64,000 nt of DNA from Paraplanobispora siamensis. Its GTDB lineage: Bacteria; Actinomycetota; Actinomycetes; Streptosporangiales; Streptosporangiaceae. The position numbers and the translations under genes were made by a program. The notes below the pieces were generated by a model that was not told the origin of the DNA, did not search any database, and saw nothing but the letters and a program-made list of their open reading frames with translations. Every line of letters begins with the position of its first letter. The stretch's first letter is position 1. Of this stretch, positions 43,451 through 53,103 are shown piece after piece. The stretch is taken from positions 1 through 64,000 of the forward strand of contig NZ_BOOJ01000009.1 of NCBI RefSeq assembly GCF_016863175.1, given 5' to 3'.

Positions 43451-43631
43451 TACAATTTCCGATGGCCTGTCACTGGCAGGCCGACTTCGCATGCCCCCTC
43501 AGGGGTCGCTCCCCCGGTCCGGGTCCATGACCCGGCGGGAGTGGTCCCGGGGCATCAGGGTGGCGGCCGAGGGCCGCCGCGCCAACCGAAACGCACCCGG
43601 TCACGGGTGCCCCGACCTGGAGGACAATCAC
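43451..43631 (+). promoter_or_regulatory. rpsB promoter -10 element and 5' leader
   Basis: TACAAT at 43451-43456 is a good -10 box, though no clear -35 is seen 17 bp upstream. A transcript starting near 43463 would open with a hairpin: GGCCTG at 43464-43469 pairs with CAGGCC at 43477-43482. The roughly 170-nt GC-rich leader could serve autogenous control by ribosomal protein S2. Together with 43330-43450 this fills the 302-bp gap before rpsB; no other gene is seen. Confidence 0.5.
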
Positions 43632-44576
43632 ATGTCCACCCCCGTCGTCACCATGCGACAGCTCCTTGAGAGCGGCGTTCACTTCGGTCACCAGACCCGT
43701 CGCTGGAACCCGAAGATGAAGCGCTTCATCTTCACCGAGCGCAACGGCATCTACATCATCGACCTGCAGAAGTCGCTGTCGTACATCGACCGTGCCTACG
43801 ACTTCGTCAAGGAGACCGTCGCGCACGGCGGCACGATCATGTTCATCGGCACGAAGAAGCAGGCGCAGGAGGCCATCGCCGAGCAGGCCGCCCGCGTCGG
43901 CATGCCGTACGTCAACCAGCGCTGGCTGGGTGGCATGCTCACCAACTTCTCCACCGTGCACAAGCGGCTGCAGCGTCTGAAGGAGCTCGAGGAGCTCGAC
44001 TTCGACAACGTCGCCGCGTCGGGGCTCACCAAGAAGGAGCTCCTCATGCGCCGTCGTGAGAAGGAGAAGCTGGAGCGCACCCTCGGCGGTATCCGCGACA
44101 TGTCCCGCGTGCCCAGCGCGGTGTGGGTCGTCGACACCAAGAAGGAGCACATCGGGATCAGCGAGGCCCGCAAGCTCAACATCCCGGTCGTCGCGATCCT
44201 CGACACCAACTGCGACCCGGACGAGGTCGACTACCCGATCCCGGGCAACGACGACGCCATCCGCGCCGTCGGCCTGCTGACCCGCGTGGTCGCCGACGCC
44301 GTCGCCGCCGGCCTGATGGCCCGCGCCGGTGCCGGTCGCGGTGGCGACGACAAGCCGGCCGTCGCCGGTGGCGCCGAGCCGCTGGCCGAGTGGGAGCAGG
44401 AGCTCCTCGAGGGCTCGGCCGCTCCGGCCGCCGAGACCGCTGAGGCCGCCGAGGCTCCGGCCGCCGAGGCTCCGGCCGCCGAGGCCACCGAGGCTGAGGC
44501 TGCCGAGGCCGCCCCGGTCGCCGAGAACGACGCCGAGGCCGAGACCGCTCAGGCCGACGACGCCGAGCAGGCCTAG
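43632..44576 (+). CDS. rpsB: 30S ribosomal protein S2
   Basis: S2 binds at the 30S shoulder. The ATG at 43632 is chosen because GGAGG lies about 11 bp upstream and the family N-terminus [20 protein letters not shown] follows. The 314-residue protein contains [20 protein letters not shown] and [20 protein letters not shown]. After about residue 245 there is an Ala/Glu-rich repetitive tail ([20 protein letters not shown]), typical of high-GC actinomycetes and absent in E. coli. It heads the rpsB-tsf-pyrH-frr group. Confidence 0.97.
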   Translation: MSTPVVTMRQLLESGVHFGHQTRRWNPKMKRFIFTERNGIYIIDLQKSLSYIDRAYDFVKETVAHGGTIMFIGTKKQAQEAIAEQAARVGMPYVNQRWLGGMLTNFSTVHKRLQRLKELEELDFDNVAASGLTKKELLMRRREKEKLERTLGGIRDMSRVPSAVWVVDTKKEHIGISEARKLNIPVVAILDTNCDPDEVDYPIPGNDDAIRAVGLLTRVVADAVAAGLMARAGAGRGGDDKPAVAGGAEPLAEWEQELLEGSAAPAAETAEAAEAPAAEAPAAEATEAEAAEAAPVAENDAEAETAQADDAEQA

Positions 44577-44720
44577 CCTCTTCTCGTACGGCGCAGGCCG
44601 TACGACCCGCAAGGCTCCTTCCGGGTGGGTGCGCCCGTCACGGCGCACCCGCCCGATCCACCCAGACACCGATCCGTGCCGACTTCCGGGATCGGTGATG
44701 ATTCCCACGAGGAAAAGACA

Positions 44721-45554
44721 ATGGCTTCCGTGAACATGGCCGACGTCAAGCGGCTTCGTGAGCTGACCGCGGCCGGGATGATGGACTGCAAGAAGGCGCT
44801 GGAGGAGGCCGAGGGCGATTTCGACCGCGCCGTCGAGCTCCTGCGCCTCAAGGGCGCCAAGGACGTCGGCAAGCGCGAGGCCCGCACCGCCTCCAACGGC
44901 CTCGTCGCCCTGAAGCAGGACAACGAGTCCGCCGCCGCGCTGCTCGAGCTCAACTGCGAGACCGACTTCGTCGCCAAGGGTGAGCGCTTCCAGCAGCTCG
45001 CGGCCCAGGTCGTCGAGCACGTCCTGGCGACCAAGCCGGGCGACGTGCCGACCCTGCTCGAGTCGCAGCTCGAGGGCAGGACCGTCAAGGAGCTGCTCGA
45101 CGAGGCGAACGCCGCGCTCGGCGAGAAGATCGAGATCCGCCGCTTCGCTCTCCTCGAGGGCGGCTACGTCGGCGCCTACATGCACAAGAGCGACCCGCAG
45201 CTCCCGCCGACGGTCGGTGTCCTGGTGCAGCTCGACACCGCCAACGCCGAGGTCGCCAAGGACATCGCGCAGCACGCCGCCGCGATGGCTCCGAAGTTCC
45301 TCAGCCCCGAGCAGGTCCCCGCCGACGTCATCGAGAAGGAGCGCGCGCTCTTCGAGGAGATGACCCGCGAGGAGGGCAAGCCCGAGGCCGCCATCGCCAA
45401 GATCGTCGACGGTCGCGTCAACGGCTGGTACCGCGACTTCACCCTGCTCCAGCAGGCGTTCGTCAAGGACAACAAGAAGTCCGTGGAGAAGTACGCCGAC
45501 GAGAACGGCGTGAAGGTCCAGGCTTTCGTCCGCTTCAAGGTGGGCCAGGCTTAG
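44721..45554 (+). CDS. tsf: Elongation factor Ts
   Basis: EF-Ts exchanges GDP for GTP on EF-Tu. The 277-residue protein has the N-terminal UBA-like region VKRLRELTAAGMMDCKKALE, ELNCETDFVAKGERFQQLA, and a core containing MAPKFLSPEQVPADVI. ATG at 44721 has GAGGAAAAG about 7 bp upstream. The 144-bp gap after rpsB is typical for this operon. Confidence 0.97.
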   Translation: MASVNMADVKRLRELTAAGMMDCKKALEEAEGDFDRAVELLRLKGAKDVGKREARTASNGLVALKQDNESAAALLELNCETDFVAKGERFQQLAAQVVEHVLATKPGDVPTLLESQLEGRTVKELLDEANAALGEKIEIRRFALLEGGYVGAYMHKSDPQLPPTVGVLVQLDTANAEVAKDIAQHAAAMAPKFLSPEQVPADVIEKERALFEEMTREEGKPEAAIAKIVDGRVNGWYRDFTLLQQAFVKDNKKSVEKYADENGVKVQAFVRFKVGQA

Positions 45555-45560
45555 TCTTAA

Positions 45561-46373
<813 letters not shown>

Positions 46374-46466
46374 GACGCGACGAACCTGACGGAGCGGAGC
46401 GGTACGCGGCGAGCGGCCCGTGAAGCGCGCGGGAACGGTGAGTGACGTAGAAGACAGGGAGCCGCT

Positions 46467-47024
46467 GTGATCGACGAAACCCTCCTCGAAGCCGAGGAAA
46501 AGATGGACAAGGCCGTCGCGGTGGCGAAGGACGACTTCGCCGGCATCCGCACGGGCCGCGTCACCCCGTCCATGTTCAACAAGATCAACGCTGAGTACTA
46601 CGGGACGCCCACCCCCATTCAGCAGCTGGCCTCGTTCCACGTCCCCGAGGCTCGCATGGTCATCATCCAGCCCTACGACAAGGGGTCGATGGCCGCGATC
46701 GAGCGTGCCATCCGGGACTCCGACCTGGGCGTCAACCCGGGCAACGACGGCCAGGTCATCCGCGTGGCCTTCCCCGAGCTGTCGGAGGAGCGCCGCAAGG
46801 AGTACATCAAGGTGGCCCGCACCAAGGCCGAGCAGTCCAGGGTCTCGGTGCGCAACATCCGCCGTCACGCCAAGGAGACCCTCGACAAGATGGTCAAGGA
46901 CGGCGAGGCCGGCGAGGACGAGGTGCGTCGCGCCGAGAAGGAGCTCGACGACCTCACCCAGAAGCACGTCGCCAAGATCGATGAGCTGCTCAAGCACAAG
47001 GAAGCCGAGCTGCTCGAAGTGTGA
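46467..47024 (+). CDS. frr: Ribosome recycling factor
   Basis: RRF splits post-termination ribosomes with EF-G. The 185-residue protein shows the standard long helical hairpin and core: [59 protein letters not shown] and the terminal [19 protein letters not shown]. The start is GTG with AGGGAG upstream. Confidence 0.97.
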   Translation: MIDETLLEAEEKMDKAVAVAKDDFAGIRTGRVTPSMFNKINAEYYGTPTPIQQLASFHVPEARMVIIQPYDKGSMAAIERAIRDSDLGVNPGNDGQVIRVAFPELSEERRKEYIKVARTKAEQSRVSVRNIRRHAKETLDKMVKDGEAGEDEVRRAEKELDDLTQKHVAKIDELLKHKEAELLEV

Positions 47025-47076
47025 GCAACGGTCCTTGTCCCGCGTGGCCTCGCCGCGCGGGGCAAGGATTTTTCGT

Positions 47077-47913
47077 ATGAGAGTGGGACCAGTGGAACCA
47101 GCGGCGGGCGCTAGCCGTACAGGACGGAATCTCCCCGCCGCGATCGCGGTGGGCGTAGGCCTGGGAGCGGCCGTCATCGGCTCCCTCTACACCGTCAAGG
47201 AGCTCTTCCTCGCCGTGGTGATCGCGGCGGTCGGCGTCGGGGTGTCGGAACTCATCCAGGCCTTCGCGAGCAGGCAGATCGGCGTCCCGCTGATCCCCGC
47301 GCTCGCCGGGATGACGGCCATGCTCGCCGGCGCCTACTGGGGTGGGCCCGGCTGGCTGCTCGCGATCTTCGCGACGACCGTCGTGGGGCTGATGATCTGG
47401 CGGATGTTCCGGGGGACGGACGGCTACGTCCGCGACGTCACCGCGACGATCCTGGTCACGGTCTACCCGGCGATGCTGGCCGGGTTCGTGGCGCTCATGC
47501 TGGCCCAGGACCAGGGCCCGGACCGGGTGGTGGTCTTCATCGCGACCACCGTCGCCAGCGACATCGGCGGGTACGTCGCGGGGGTCCTGTTCGGCAGGCA
47601 CAAGATGTCGCCGGTGATCAGCCCGAAGAAGACCTGGGAGGGCTTCGCCGGTTCGGCGCTGGCCTGCATGGCCGTGGGCGGCTGGCTGACGGTGTGGCTG
47701 CTGGAGACCGAGATCTGGAAGGGCGCGCTGGTCGGCGCGGTCGTCGTGGTCCTCGCCACGCTCGGCGACCTGGTCGAGTCAGTGATCAAGCGGGATCTCG
47801 GAATCAAGGACATGAGCAGCGTGCTGCCGGGCCACGGCGGGATGATGGACCGCCTCGACTCCCTGGTCGCCGCGGTGGTTCCGGTTTGGGCGCTGCTGAG
47901 CCTGCTGGTGTGA
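47077..47913 (+). CDS. cdsA: Phosphatidate cytidylyltransferase
   Basis: CdsA makes CDP-diacylglycerol from phosphatidate and CTP. ATG at 47077 gives 278 residues with about eight membrane helices; GTG a few codons later is an alternative. The family signature is in SVIKRDLGIKDMSSVLPGHG followed by GMMDRLDSL near the C-terminus, and VASDIGGYVAGVLFGRHKM and SPKKTWEGFAGS precede it. It follows frr by 52 bp. Confidence 0.95.
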   Translation: MRVGPVEPAAGASRTGRNLPAAIAVGVGLGAAVIGSLYTVKELFLAVVIAAVGVGVSELIQAFASRQIGVPLIPALAGMTAMLAGAYWGGPGWLLAIFATTVVGLMIWRMFRGTDGYVRDVTATILVTVYPAMLAGFVALMLAQDQGPDRVVVFIATTVASDIGGYVAGVLFGRHKMSPVISPKKTWEGFAGSALACMAVGGWLTVWLLETEIWKGALVGAVVVVLATLGDLVESVIKRDLGIKDMSSVLPGHGGMMDRLDSLVAAVVPVWALLSLLV

Positions 47914-47918
47914 GCGCG

Positions 47919-48258
47919 GCGTCATGAACCCGGCGTCCTGGACCCGGCGCGCGATCGTGGCGATCCCGCGGCTGCCGGCGGTGACGGGGCCGCGGTCCCA
48001 GTCGCCGTACTGTTCCTCGACCGAGGGGTTCCAGTCCTCCCACGCGCGGGCCTGCGGATGACGCGTCTCGAAGGCGAACCGGCCGCCGTCGCGCAGCGCC
48101 GCCCGGACCGCGGTCAGCGACGCGCGCGGATCGTCGTCGTCCACCAGGCACCGGAAGGCGTTGCCGGTCATCGTCGCCAGGCCGAACTCCCGGTCCCAGC
48201 GCGCCTGCGCGGCGACGGCGGCGGCGTCCGCGTCTGAGGACATCCGGGCAGTGTTCAT
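47919..48258 (-). pseudogene. Remnant of a SAM-dependent methyltransferase gene
   Basis: In this frame a stretch WDREFGLATMTGNAFRCLVD, DDPRASLTAVRAALRDGGRF and AFETRHPQARAWEDWNPSVE matches the middle of class I methyltransferases of the kind that have VVMTGHAFQ and LRPGGRFAFETRNP. The N-terminal SAM-binding Rossmann half (GxGxG) is missing: the frame begins only about 25 residues before the match, and after GSRGIATIARRV the frame loses similarity and runs into the cdsA region. It is therefore best seen as a decayed fragment. No functional enzyme is expected. Confidence 0.6.
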
Positions 48259-48264
48259 GAAAGA

Positions 48265-49389
48265 TCATCCGTCGCCGATCGAATTTCCCCTCCCGCCCGG
48301 GAGCGTTCCCTGGGAGGGCCGGATGAGGCGGTCGATCGACAGGTGGGGGAGCAGCTTCTGATAGTCCTGCGCCGCCGTCTCCAGCTCCTCCGCGGTGACG
48401 GGCACCAGCCACAGCCACTGCACGGCGTCGCCGCCGAAGGTGAAACCGGACAGGTCGGGTAGACCGGGCAGCCCGGCGAGCATGATGACGCCGCTGTAGG
48501 CGGAACCGAGCGGGAAGGTCTCGGGCCGGTGGTACCACCGGGCCGTGTGGCCGTGGCCGAGCCAGGTGACCGAGTGCCACGGATACTGGCCCAGCCACAT
48601 GAACAGCCGGGCCGCGTCCCGCGGGTCGCCGGGGGTTGCCACGGCGAGCTCGACCCGGGCGTAGGCGTCCGGCCGGTCGATGTACTGCTCCACCGTGGGC
48701 ATGCGCTGGCAGCTCATCCCGACCGTGGACAGGATGGTGTAGCGGCGGCTGCGCTCCGGGGGCCGCTCGGTGATCCCCACGGTTGGCAGCCGCCCGCCGC
48801 CCGCGTCCCAGAACCGGCCCGCGGACCCCACGGCCCGGTCCAGGTGCCCCATCACGAACTGCTGGAACGACGCCCACGCGCCGTCGCCGCCGCGCCATTC
48901 CCAGTAGGAGCGGGCCTTGGCCAGCCGGGGGGCCAGCCCTTCGTGGGCCTCCTCCAGCGACCACGCGAACGGGGTCTCGCCGATGGCGTCGCGGGAGTAG
49001 CCGGGCATTGCCCTGGTCATGTCCGCCCAGCCAGGAATGACCGCGAGCAGTTCGTCGTTCTCGTACAGGGCGACGCCGTCGCCCTCCTCGAACCACAGCG
49101 GCCGCAGCGTGCCCAGCGGCGGCCGGCCGGAGGGGTGCCGGGTGTTGGCCCGGGGCGCCACCGGGGGACGGCCGGAGTTCAGGCGGTTGAGATCGACCGC
49201 CGGCGGGGCCGGGGCGTGGTTGGCCAGCCAGACCGCTCCGTGCACCGCCCCCGTGGGTTCGCACAGGTAAGCTACCGAGGAAATCTCGTCGCGCTCGACC
49301 ACCAGGGTCCGGCTTCCGTAGGGATTGACGTCGGTGAGCACGACCTCGACGCCGTCTCCCCGCTCACCCGTGGAGCGGAATGTCGCCAT
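48265..49389 (-). CDS. Suppressor-of-fused (SUFU) domain protein
   Basis: ATG at 49389 is chosen because the sequence from there ([17 protein letters not shown]) begins the conserved part; longer frames would run under the rlmN start. The 374-residue protein has a middle to C-terminal region resembling bacterial SUFU domains: [29 protein letters not shown], and [20 protein letters not shown], then [17 protein letters not shown] domains in bacteria are often associated with immunity or protein-binding roles. It is divergent from rlmN. The call rests on motif resemblance only. Confidence 0.55.
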   Translation of the reverse strand: MATFRSTGERGDGVEVVLTDVNPYGSRTLVVERDEISSVAYLCEPTGAVHGAVWLANHAPAPPAVDLNRLNSGRPPVAPRANTRHPSGRPPLGTLRPLWFEEGDGVALYENDELLAVIPGWADMTRAMPGYSRDAIGETPFAWSLEEAHEGLAPRLAKARSYWEWRGGDGAWASFQQFVMGHLDRAVGSAGRFWDAGGGRLPTVGITERPPERSRRYTILSTVGMSCQRMPTVEQYIDRPDAYARVELAVATPGDPRDAARLFMWLGQYPWHSVTWLGHGHTARWYHRPETFPLGSAYSGVIMLAGLPGLPDLSGFTFGGDAVQWLWLVPVTAEELETAAQDYQKLLPHLSIDRLIRPSQGTLPGGRGNSIGDG

Positions 49390-49462
49390 ACATCCGGACT
49401 TTAGATCAAGGGCCGGGTGCCGCTTCGAGTATTCGCACAATCGTCGAGAGAAGGCTTCGGAC

Positions 49463-50587
49463 GTGTCGACTGCCAGCCCGACCGGGACCCCCGCTCCCGG
49501 CCAGCTCACCTTCGTGGCGCCCCGCCGGGCCAAGCCCGCGCGCCACCTGGCCGACCTCACCATGGCCGAGCGCCGGGCGGCCGTCGCCGAGCTGGGCGAG
49601 AAGCCCTTCCGCGCCGACCAGCTCTCCCGGCACTACTTCGACAAGCTCAACGGCGAGCCGGCGACGATGACCGACCTGCCCGCCGCGGCGCGCGAGAAGC
49701 TCGGGACCGCCCTGTTCCCCAAGCTCCTGACCTCCGTGCGGGAGCTGACCACCGACAACGGCACCACCCGCAAGACGCTGTGGCGGCTGTTCGACGGCGC
49801 CCTGGTGGAGTCGGTGCTCATGCGCTACACCGACCGCACCACGATGTGCGTGTCCTCCCAGGCGGGCTGCGGCATGAACTGCCCGTTCTGCGCCACCGGC
49901 CAGGCGGGGCTGACCCGCAACATGTCGACGGCCGAGATCGTCGAGCAGGTCGTCGCCGGCGCCCGCGCGCTGGCCGCCGGCGAGGTGCCCGGCGGTCCCG
50001 GCCGGGTCAGCAACGTGGTCTTCATGGGCATGGGCGAGCCGCTGGCCAACTACAAGGCCGTGATCGGCGCCGTCCGCCGGCTGGTCGAGCCCTCGCCCTC
50101 CGGCCTGGGCATCTCCGCCCGCGGGATCACCGTCTCCACGGTCGGCCTGGTCCCCGCGATCGGCAAGCTCGCCGACGAGGGCCTGCCGGTGACGCTGGCT
50201 CTGTCCCTGCACGCCCCCGACGACGAGCTCCGCGACACCCTGGTGCCGATCAACACCCGCTGGAAGGTCTCCGAGGTCCTGGCCGCCGCCTGGGACTACG
50301 CGGCGAAGACCAAGCGCCGCGTCTCCATCGAGTACGCCCTGATCAAGGACATCAACGACCAGGAGTGGCGGGCCGACCTGCTCGGCAAGCTCGTCAAGAA
50401 CAAGCTCGTGCACGTCAACCTGATCCCGCTCAACCCCACGCCCGGCTCCAAGTGGACCGCCTCCCGCCCCGAGGACGAGCGGGCCTTCGTCCGCCGCCTG
50501 GAGTACCACGGCGTCCCGGTCACGGTCCGAGACACCCGCGGCCGTGAGATCGACGGCGCCTGCGGCCAGCTCGCCGCCGCCGAATAG
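49463..50587 (+). CDS. rlmN: Dual-specificity RNA methyltransferase RlmN
   Basis: RlmN methylates C2 of A2503 in 23S rRNA and A37 of some tRNAs by radical SAM chemistry. GTG at 49463 has GAGAGAAGG about 9 bp upstream. The 374-residue protein has the iron-sulfur cluster motif [12 protein letters not shown] (CxxxCxxC) near residues 134-145, [31 protein letters not shown] and [12 protein letters not shown]. The resolving Cys near the C-terminus is in [10 protein letters not shown]. Confidence 0.96.
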   Translation: MSTASPTGTPAPGQLTFVAPRRAKPARHLADLTMAERRAAVAELGEKPFRADQLSRHYFDKLNGEPATMTDLPAAAREKLGTALFPKLLTSVRELTTDNGTTRKTLWRLFDGALVESVLMRYTDRTTMCVSSQAGCGMNCPFCATGQAGLTRNMSTAEIVEQVVAGARALAAGEVPGGPGRVSNVVFMGMGEPLANYKAVIGAVRRLVEPSPSGLGISARGITVSTVGLVPAIGKLADEGLPVTLALSLHAPDDELRDTLVPINTRWKVSEVLAAAWDYAAKTKRRVSIEYALIKDINDQEWRADLLGKLVKNKLVHVNLIPLNPTPGSKWTASRPEDERAFVRRLEYHGVPVTVRDTRGREIDGACGQLAAAE

Positions 50588-50612
50588 CGCTCCCGGACCC
50601 CGCCCCGTACGG

Positions 50613-50656
50613 CGGACGGACCCCGGCTCCCCGTGTGGGAGGCCGGGGTCCGTCCG
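50613..50656 (+). terminator. Long hairpin after rlmN (terminator-like)
   Basis: CGGACGGACCCCGGC at 50613-50627 pairs perfectly with GCCGGGGTCCGTCCG at 50642-50656, extended inward by TCCC with GGGA (one bulged G). There is no U tract, so it may act as a Rho-dependent or U-free actinomycete terminator. Confidence 0.6.
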
Positions 50657-50692
50657 TTACCAGAGGGTTCCAAGTGGCACGCAAGCCCGCCG

Positions 50693-51283
50693 GTGAATCC
50701 TCGGAGGGTGAACATCGCGAGAATCTCCCTGACGGCGCTCCTGGCGGGCGTCCTGGCCGGGTGCACCTATACCGTCGAGGCCGACCTGACCGCGGACGCG
50801 GCGTCGCCCGAGAAGACGAAGGCGCCCGGCACCTTCGCCGAGCCGTTCCCCGACAGGCTGTTCACGATGGACCGCGTCTCCGTCGTGCCCGCCGCGGGGG
50901 ACGCCGTGATCCCGGACGGGCCGAGCCACAAGGCCGCCGGCCAGCAGCTGACCGTGACCTACCGCAGCGGCGAGGGGCCCACCGCGGGCCAGCAGGTCAC
51001 CGCCACCGGAGCCCAGGCCCAGGTGAGCGACCTCAAGGCCGCGCTGGACTGGCTGACCGAGAAGGCCGGCACGCCGGCCGGGGCGAAGACGGGCTGGGTC
51101 CCGGTGAGCCCCGGAGTGTCCCCCGCCGCGGCCGCCTGCCAGAACCTCGCCGAGGGCGAGGGCACCCGCTGCTACTGGGTCGACGCCGACACGGTGGGCT
51201 TCCTGCACATGTCCAAGGAGGCGGCGCCGTACATCCCCTTCGGCAAGACCCGGATCGCACTGGAGGACCTGGAGGAGAAGTAG
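50693..51283 (+). CDS. Hypothetical lipoprotein
   Basis: With the GTG at 50693 the protein has 196 residues, a basic start (NPRRVNIARISLTALLAG) and the lipobox LAGC, so it should be acylated and anchored outside the membrane; GTG at 50708 is an alternative. The mature part is acidic to neutral with two Cys (ACQNLAE, RCYWVD) that could form a disulfide, and segments FAEPFPDRLFTMDRVSVVP and YIPFGKTRIALEDLEEK. No known family is recognised. It is convergent with the Asp-tRNA synthetase gene with a 4-bp gap. Confidence 0.72.
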   Translation: MNPRRVNIARISLTALLAGVLAGCTYTVEADLTADAASPEKTKAPGTFAEPFPDRLFTMDRVSVVPAAGDAVIPDGPSHKAAGQQLTVTYRSGEGPTAGQQVTATGAQAQVSDLKAALDWLTEKAGTPAGAKTGWVPVSPGVSPAAAACQNLAEGEGTRCYWVDADTVGFLHMSKEAAPYIPFGKTRIALEDLEEK

Positions 51284-51287
51284 TCCC

Positions 51288-52676
51288 TCATGGGCTGAGG
51301 CGGTGCAGGTCGCGCGGGAACAGCGTGGCCTGCCGGATGTTGGCCGCCCCGGTCAGCCGGGAGGTCCAGCGCTCCAGCCCGATGGCGAAGCCGCCGTGCG
51401 GGGGCATGCCGCAGGCGAAGGCGGCCAGGTAGCCCGCGTAGTCCCGCGGGTCCTCGCCCCGGGCCGTCAGCGCCGCCAGACAGTCGGCGTGCCGGTGCAG
51501 CCGCTGCCCGCCGGTGACCAGCTCCAGCCCGCGGAAGAGCAGGTCGAAGCTGCGGGAGTACTCCGGCCGCTCCGGGTCCGGATGGGTGTAGAAGGGGCGT
51601 TTGACCATCGGGTAGCCGGTGACGAACACGAACTCCGAACCGTGCTCGCGCAGCGCCCACTCGCCCAGCCGGCGCTCATGGGCGGGCGCGAGGTCGGGTT
51701 CGCCCCGCGGGTCCTCGCCGGTGTGCCGGGCGATCAGCTCCTGCGCGTCGGCGAAGTGGATCGAGGGGATCTCCTGCGGAACCTCGGGCAGTTCGATCTC
51801 CAGCAGGGCGAGCGCGGATCCGGCCCGCGCGGACACCGAGGCGTGCATGCCCGCCAGAGCCTGCCGCAGCACGGCCATCACGTCCCGGTGGTCGCGCACG
51901 AACCCCAGCTCGGCGTCCAGGCTGGTGTACTGCGCCAGATGCCGGGCGGTGTCGTGCGGCTCGGCCCGGAAGACCGGGCCCACCTCGTAGACCCGCTCGA
52001 AGACCCCGACCAGCGCCTGCTTGTAGAACTGCGGCGACTGCGCCAGGAAGGCCGGGCGGCCGAAGTAGTCGATGCCGAAGACGTTCGCCCCGGACTCGGT
52101 GGCGGTGCCGACGATCTTCGGCGTGTGGGTCTCGACGAACCCGAGCCCGTCCAGCGCGGCCCGGAACCCGGCCACCCCGGCCGCGGCGATCTCGAACGGC
52201 GCCCGCAGACGCGGGTGACGCAGGGCGGCGGGGGCGTTGTCGAGGATGGTCGGCAGCGCGGCCGGAACGGCGGGCCGGTAGAGGTCGAACGGGGGCGGCT
52301 GAACGGCCTCCGACAGCACCTCGACCACCGGCCCGGCCGGACTCCCGGCCACCGGCCGGGTCCCGGTGCCGGTCCCGGTGCCGGTCTCGGAGGCGGTCTC
52401 GGCCCCGGTGCCGGTCTCGGCTTCCGCTTCGGCTCCGGCCAGTTCGGCACCGCCCGGCGCGGCGGGGTTGGCGACCACGGTGCCGGTGACCTCCAGGACC
52501 GTCTCCTCGGGGTAGGGCACCGGCTCGCGGAGCACGACCTGGGCCAGCCCGGAACGGTCGCGGACCACCAGGAACGAGACGGACTTCAGCTCGCGGCGGC
52601 GGTGCAGCCAGCCGGAGAGCCGGACGGTACGGCCGACGTGCGCGGGCAGGTCGGCGGCGAGAACTCGATGGATCAT
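51288..52676 (-). CDS. aspS: Archaeal-type aspartate--tRNA(Asn/Asp) ligase
   Basis: This class II synthetase charges tRNA with aspartate. The start is ATG at 52676 (GTG at 52679 is equally possible) with GAGG upstream. The 462-residue protein has an OB-fold anticodon domain (LSGWLHRRRELKSVSFLVVR), then the catalytic domain: FVETHTPKIVGTATESGANV, FLAQSPQFYKQALV (motif 2 region), VFRAEPHDTARHLAQYTSLD, and motif 3 GFAIGLERWTSRLTGAANIR. Size and motifs are the archaeal/eukaryotic type, often non-discriminating, with Asp-tRNA(Asn) amidated by GatCAB. A low-complexity Glu/Ala/Thr/Gly insert (about residues 80-118) lies between domains. Upstream is a T-box leader. Confidence 0.85.
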   Translation of the reverse strand: MIHRVLAADLPAHVGRTVRLSGWLHRRRELKSVSFLVVRDRSGLAQVVLREPVPYPEETVLEVTGTVVANPAAPGGAELAGAEAEAETGTGAETASETGTGTGTGTRPVAGSPAGPVVEVLSEAVQPPPFDLYRPAVPAALPTILDNAPAALRHPRLRAPFEIAAAGVAGFRAALDGLGFVETHTPKIVGTATESGANVFGIDYFGRPAFLAQSPQFYKQALVGVFERVYEVGPVFRAEPHDTARHLAQYTSLDAELGFVRDHRDVMAVLRQALAGMHASVSARAGSALALLEIELPEVPQEIPSIHFADAQELIARHTGEDPRGEPDLAPAHERRLGEWALREHGSEFVFVTGYPMVKRPFYTHPDPERPEYSRSFDLLFRGLELVTGGQRLHRHADCLAALTARGEDPRDYAGYLAAFACGMPPHGGFAIGLERWTSRLTGAANIRQATLFPRDLHRLSP

Positions 52677-52712
52677 CACGTTTCCTCACGGAGCATGAGC
52701 TGATCCCTTGGG

Positions 52713-53017
52713 AGTGCGGGCGAGAAGGGCAACTCGCGGTGCCACCGCACTTTCGCCGCCGCCGTCCCGTGGCGCCGGGTGACCCGTGACGCCCGACGGC
52801 GCGGGGCGCATCCGGTGCCGGATGGTGAGGCGGCGGCCTCTGGGGCCCGATGACGGGGGCCGGCCGGCGGGGCATCGGGCCCGGTGCCGCACTCCGGCGG
52901 CGGGGCCGTTCCTCCCCGCACTCGGGAGGGTCTTCGTCCGAAGGCGCAGGGCCGCCTTCACAGCTTCCGGCGGCTCTCTCGACCCGCGTGATCTTTCGGA
53001 CTACTCGTCTCCGTCAA
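52713..53017 (-). promoter_or_regulatory. T-box riboswitch leader upstream of aspS
   Basis: On the minus strand the leader of the synthetase contains GGTGGCACCGCG (52735-52746), the T-box core whose UGGN bulge (here UGGC) pairs with the NCCA end of uncharged tRNA; UGGC suits a G discriminator base, which bacterial tRNA-Asn and tRNA-Asp have. Upstream are GACGAGTAG (about 53001-53009) and AGAGAG plus a short GCCGCC/GGCGGC stem, resembling conserved T-box Stem I sequences; GTCCGAA (52995-53001) pairs with TTCGGAC (52936-52942). AGTGCGG (52745-52751) can pair with CCGCACT (52713-52719) as the competing off-state hairpin. TTGACG at 53012-53017 could be a -35 box. The specifier codon cannot be fixed by eye. 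Confidence 0.75.
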
Positions 53018-53103
53018 CGCGTTGCCGCCACCCTAGGAGGCGCCTCATCGAACCCGCAAACGGTTATCGGCCGGGGATCCCGCGACCGGCGGCCCGGCGG
53101 TGA

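Noticed and set aside
50633-50692. A longer ATG/GTG start for the lipoprotein at 50693.
   Set aside because: It would begin inside the rlmN terminator-like hairpin and hide the signal peptide; the shorter start gives a normal lipoprotein signal.
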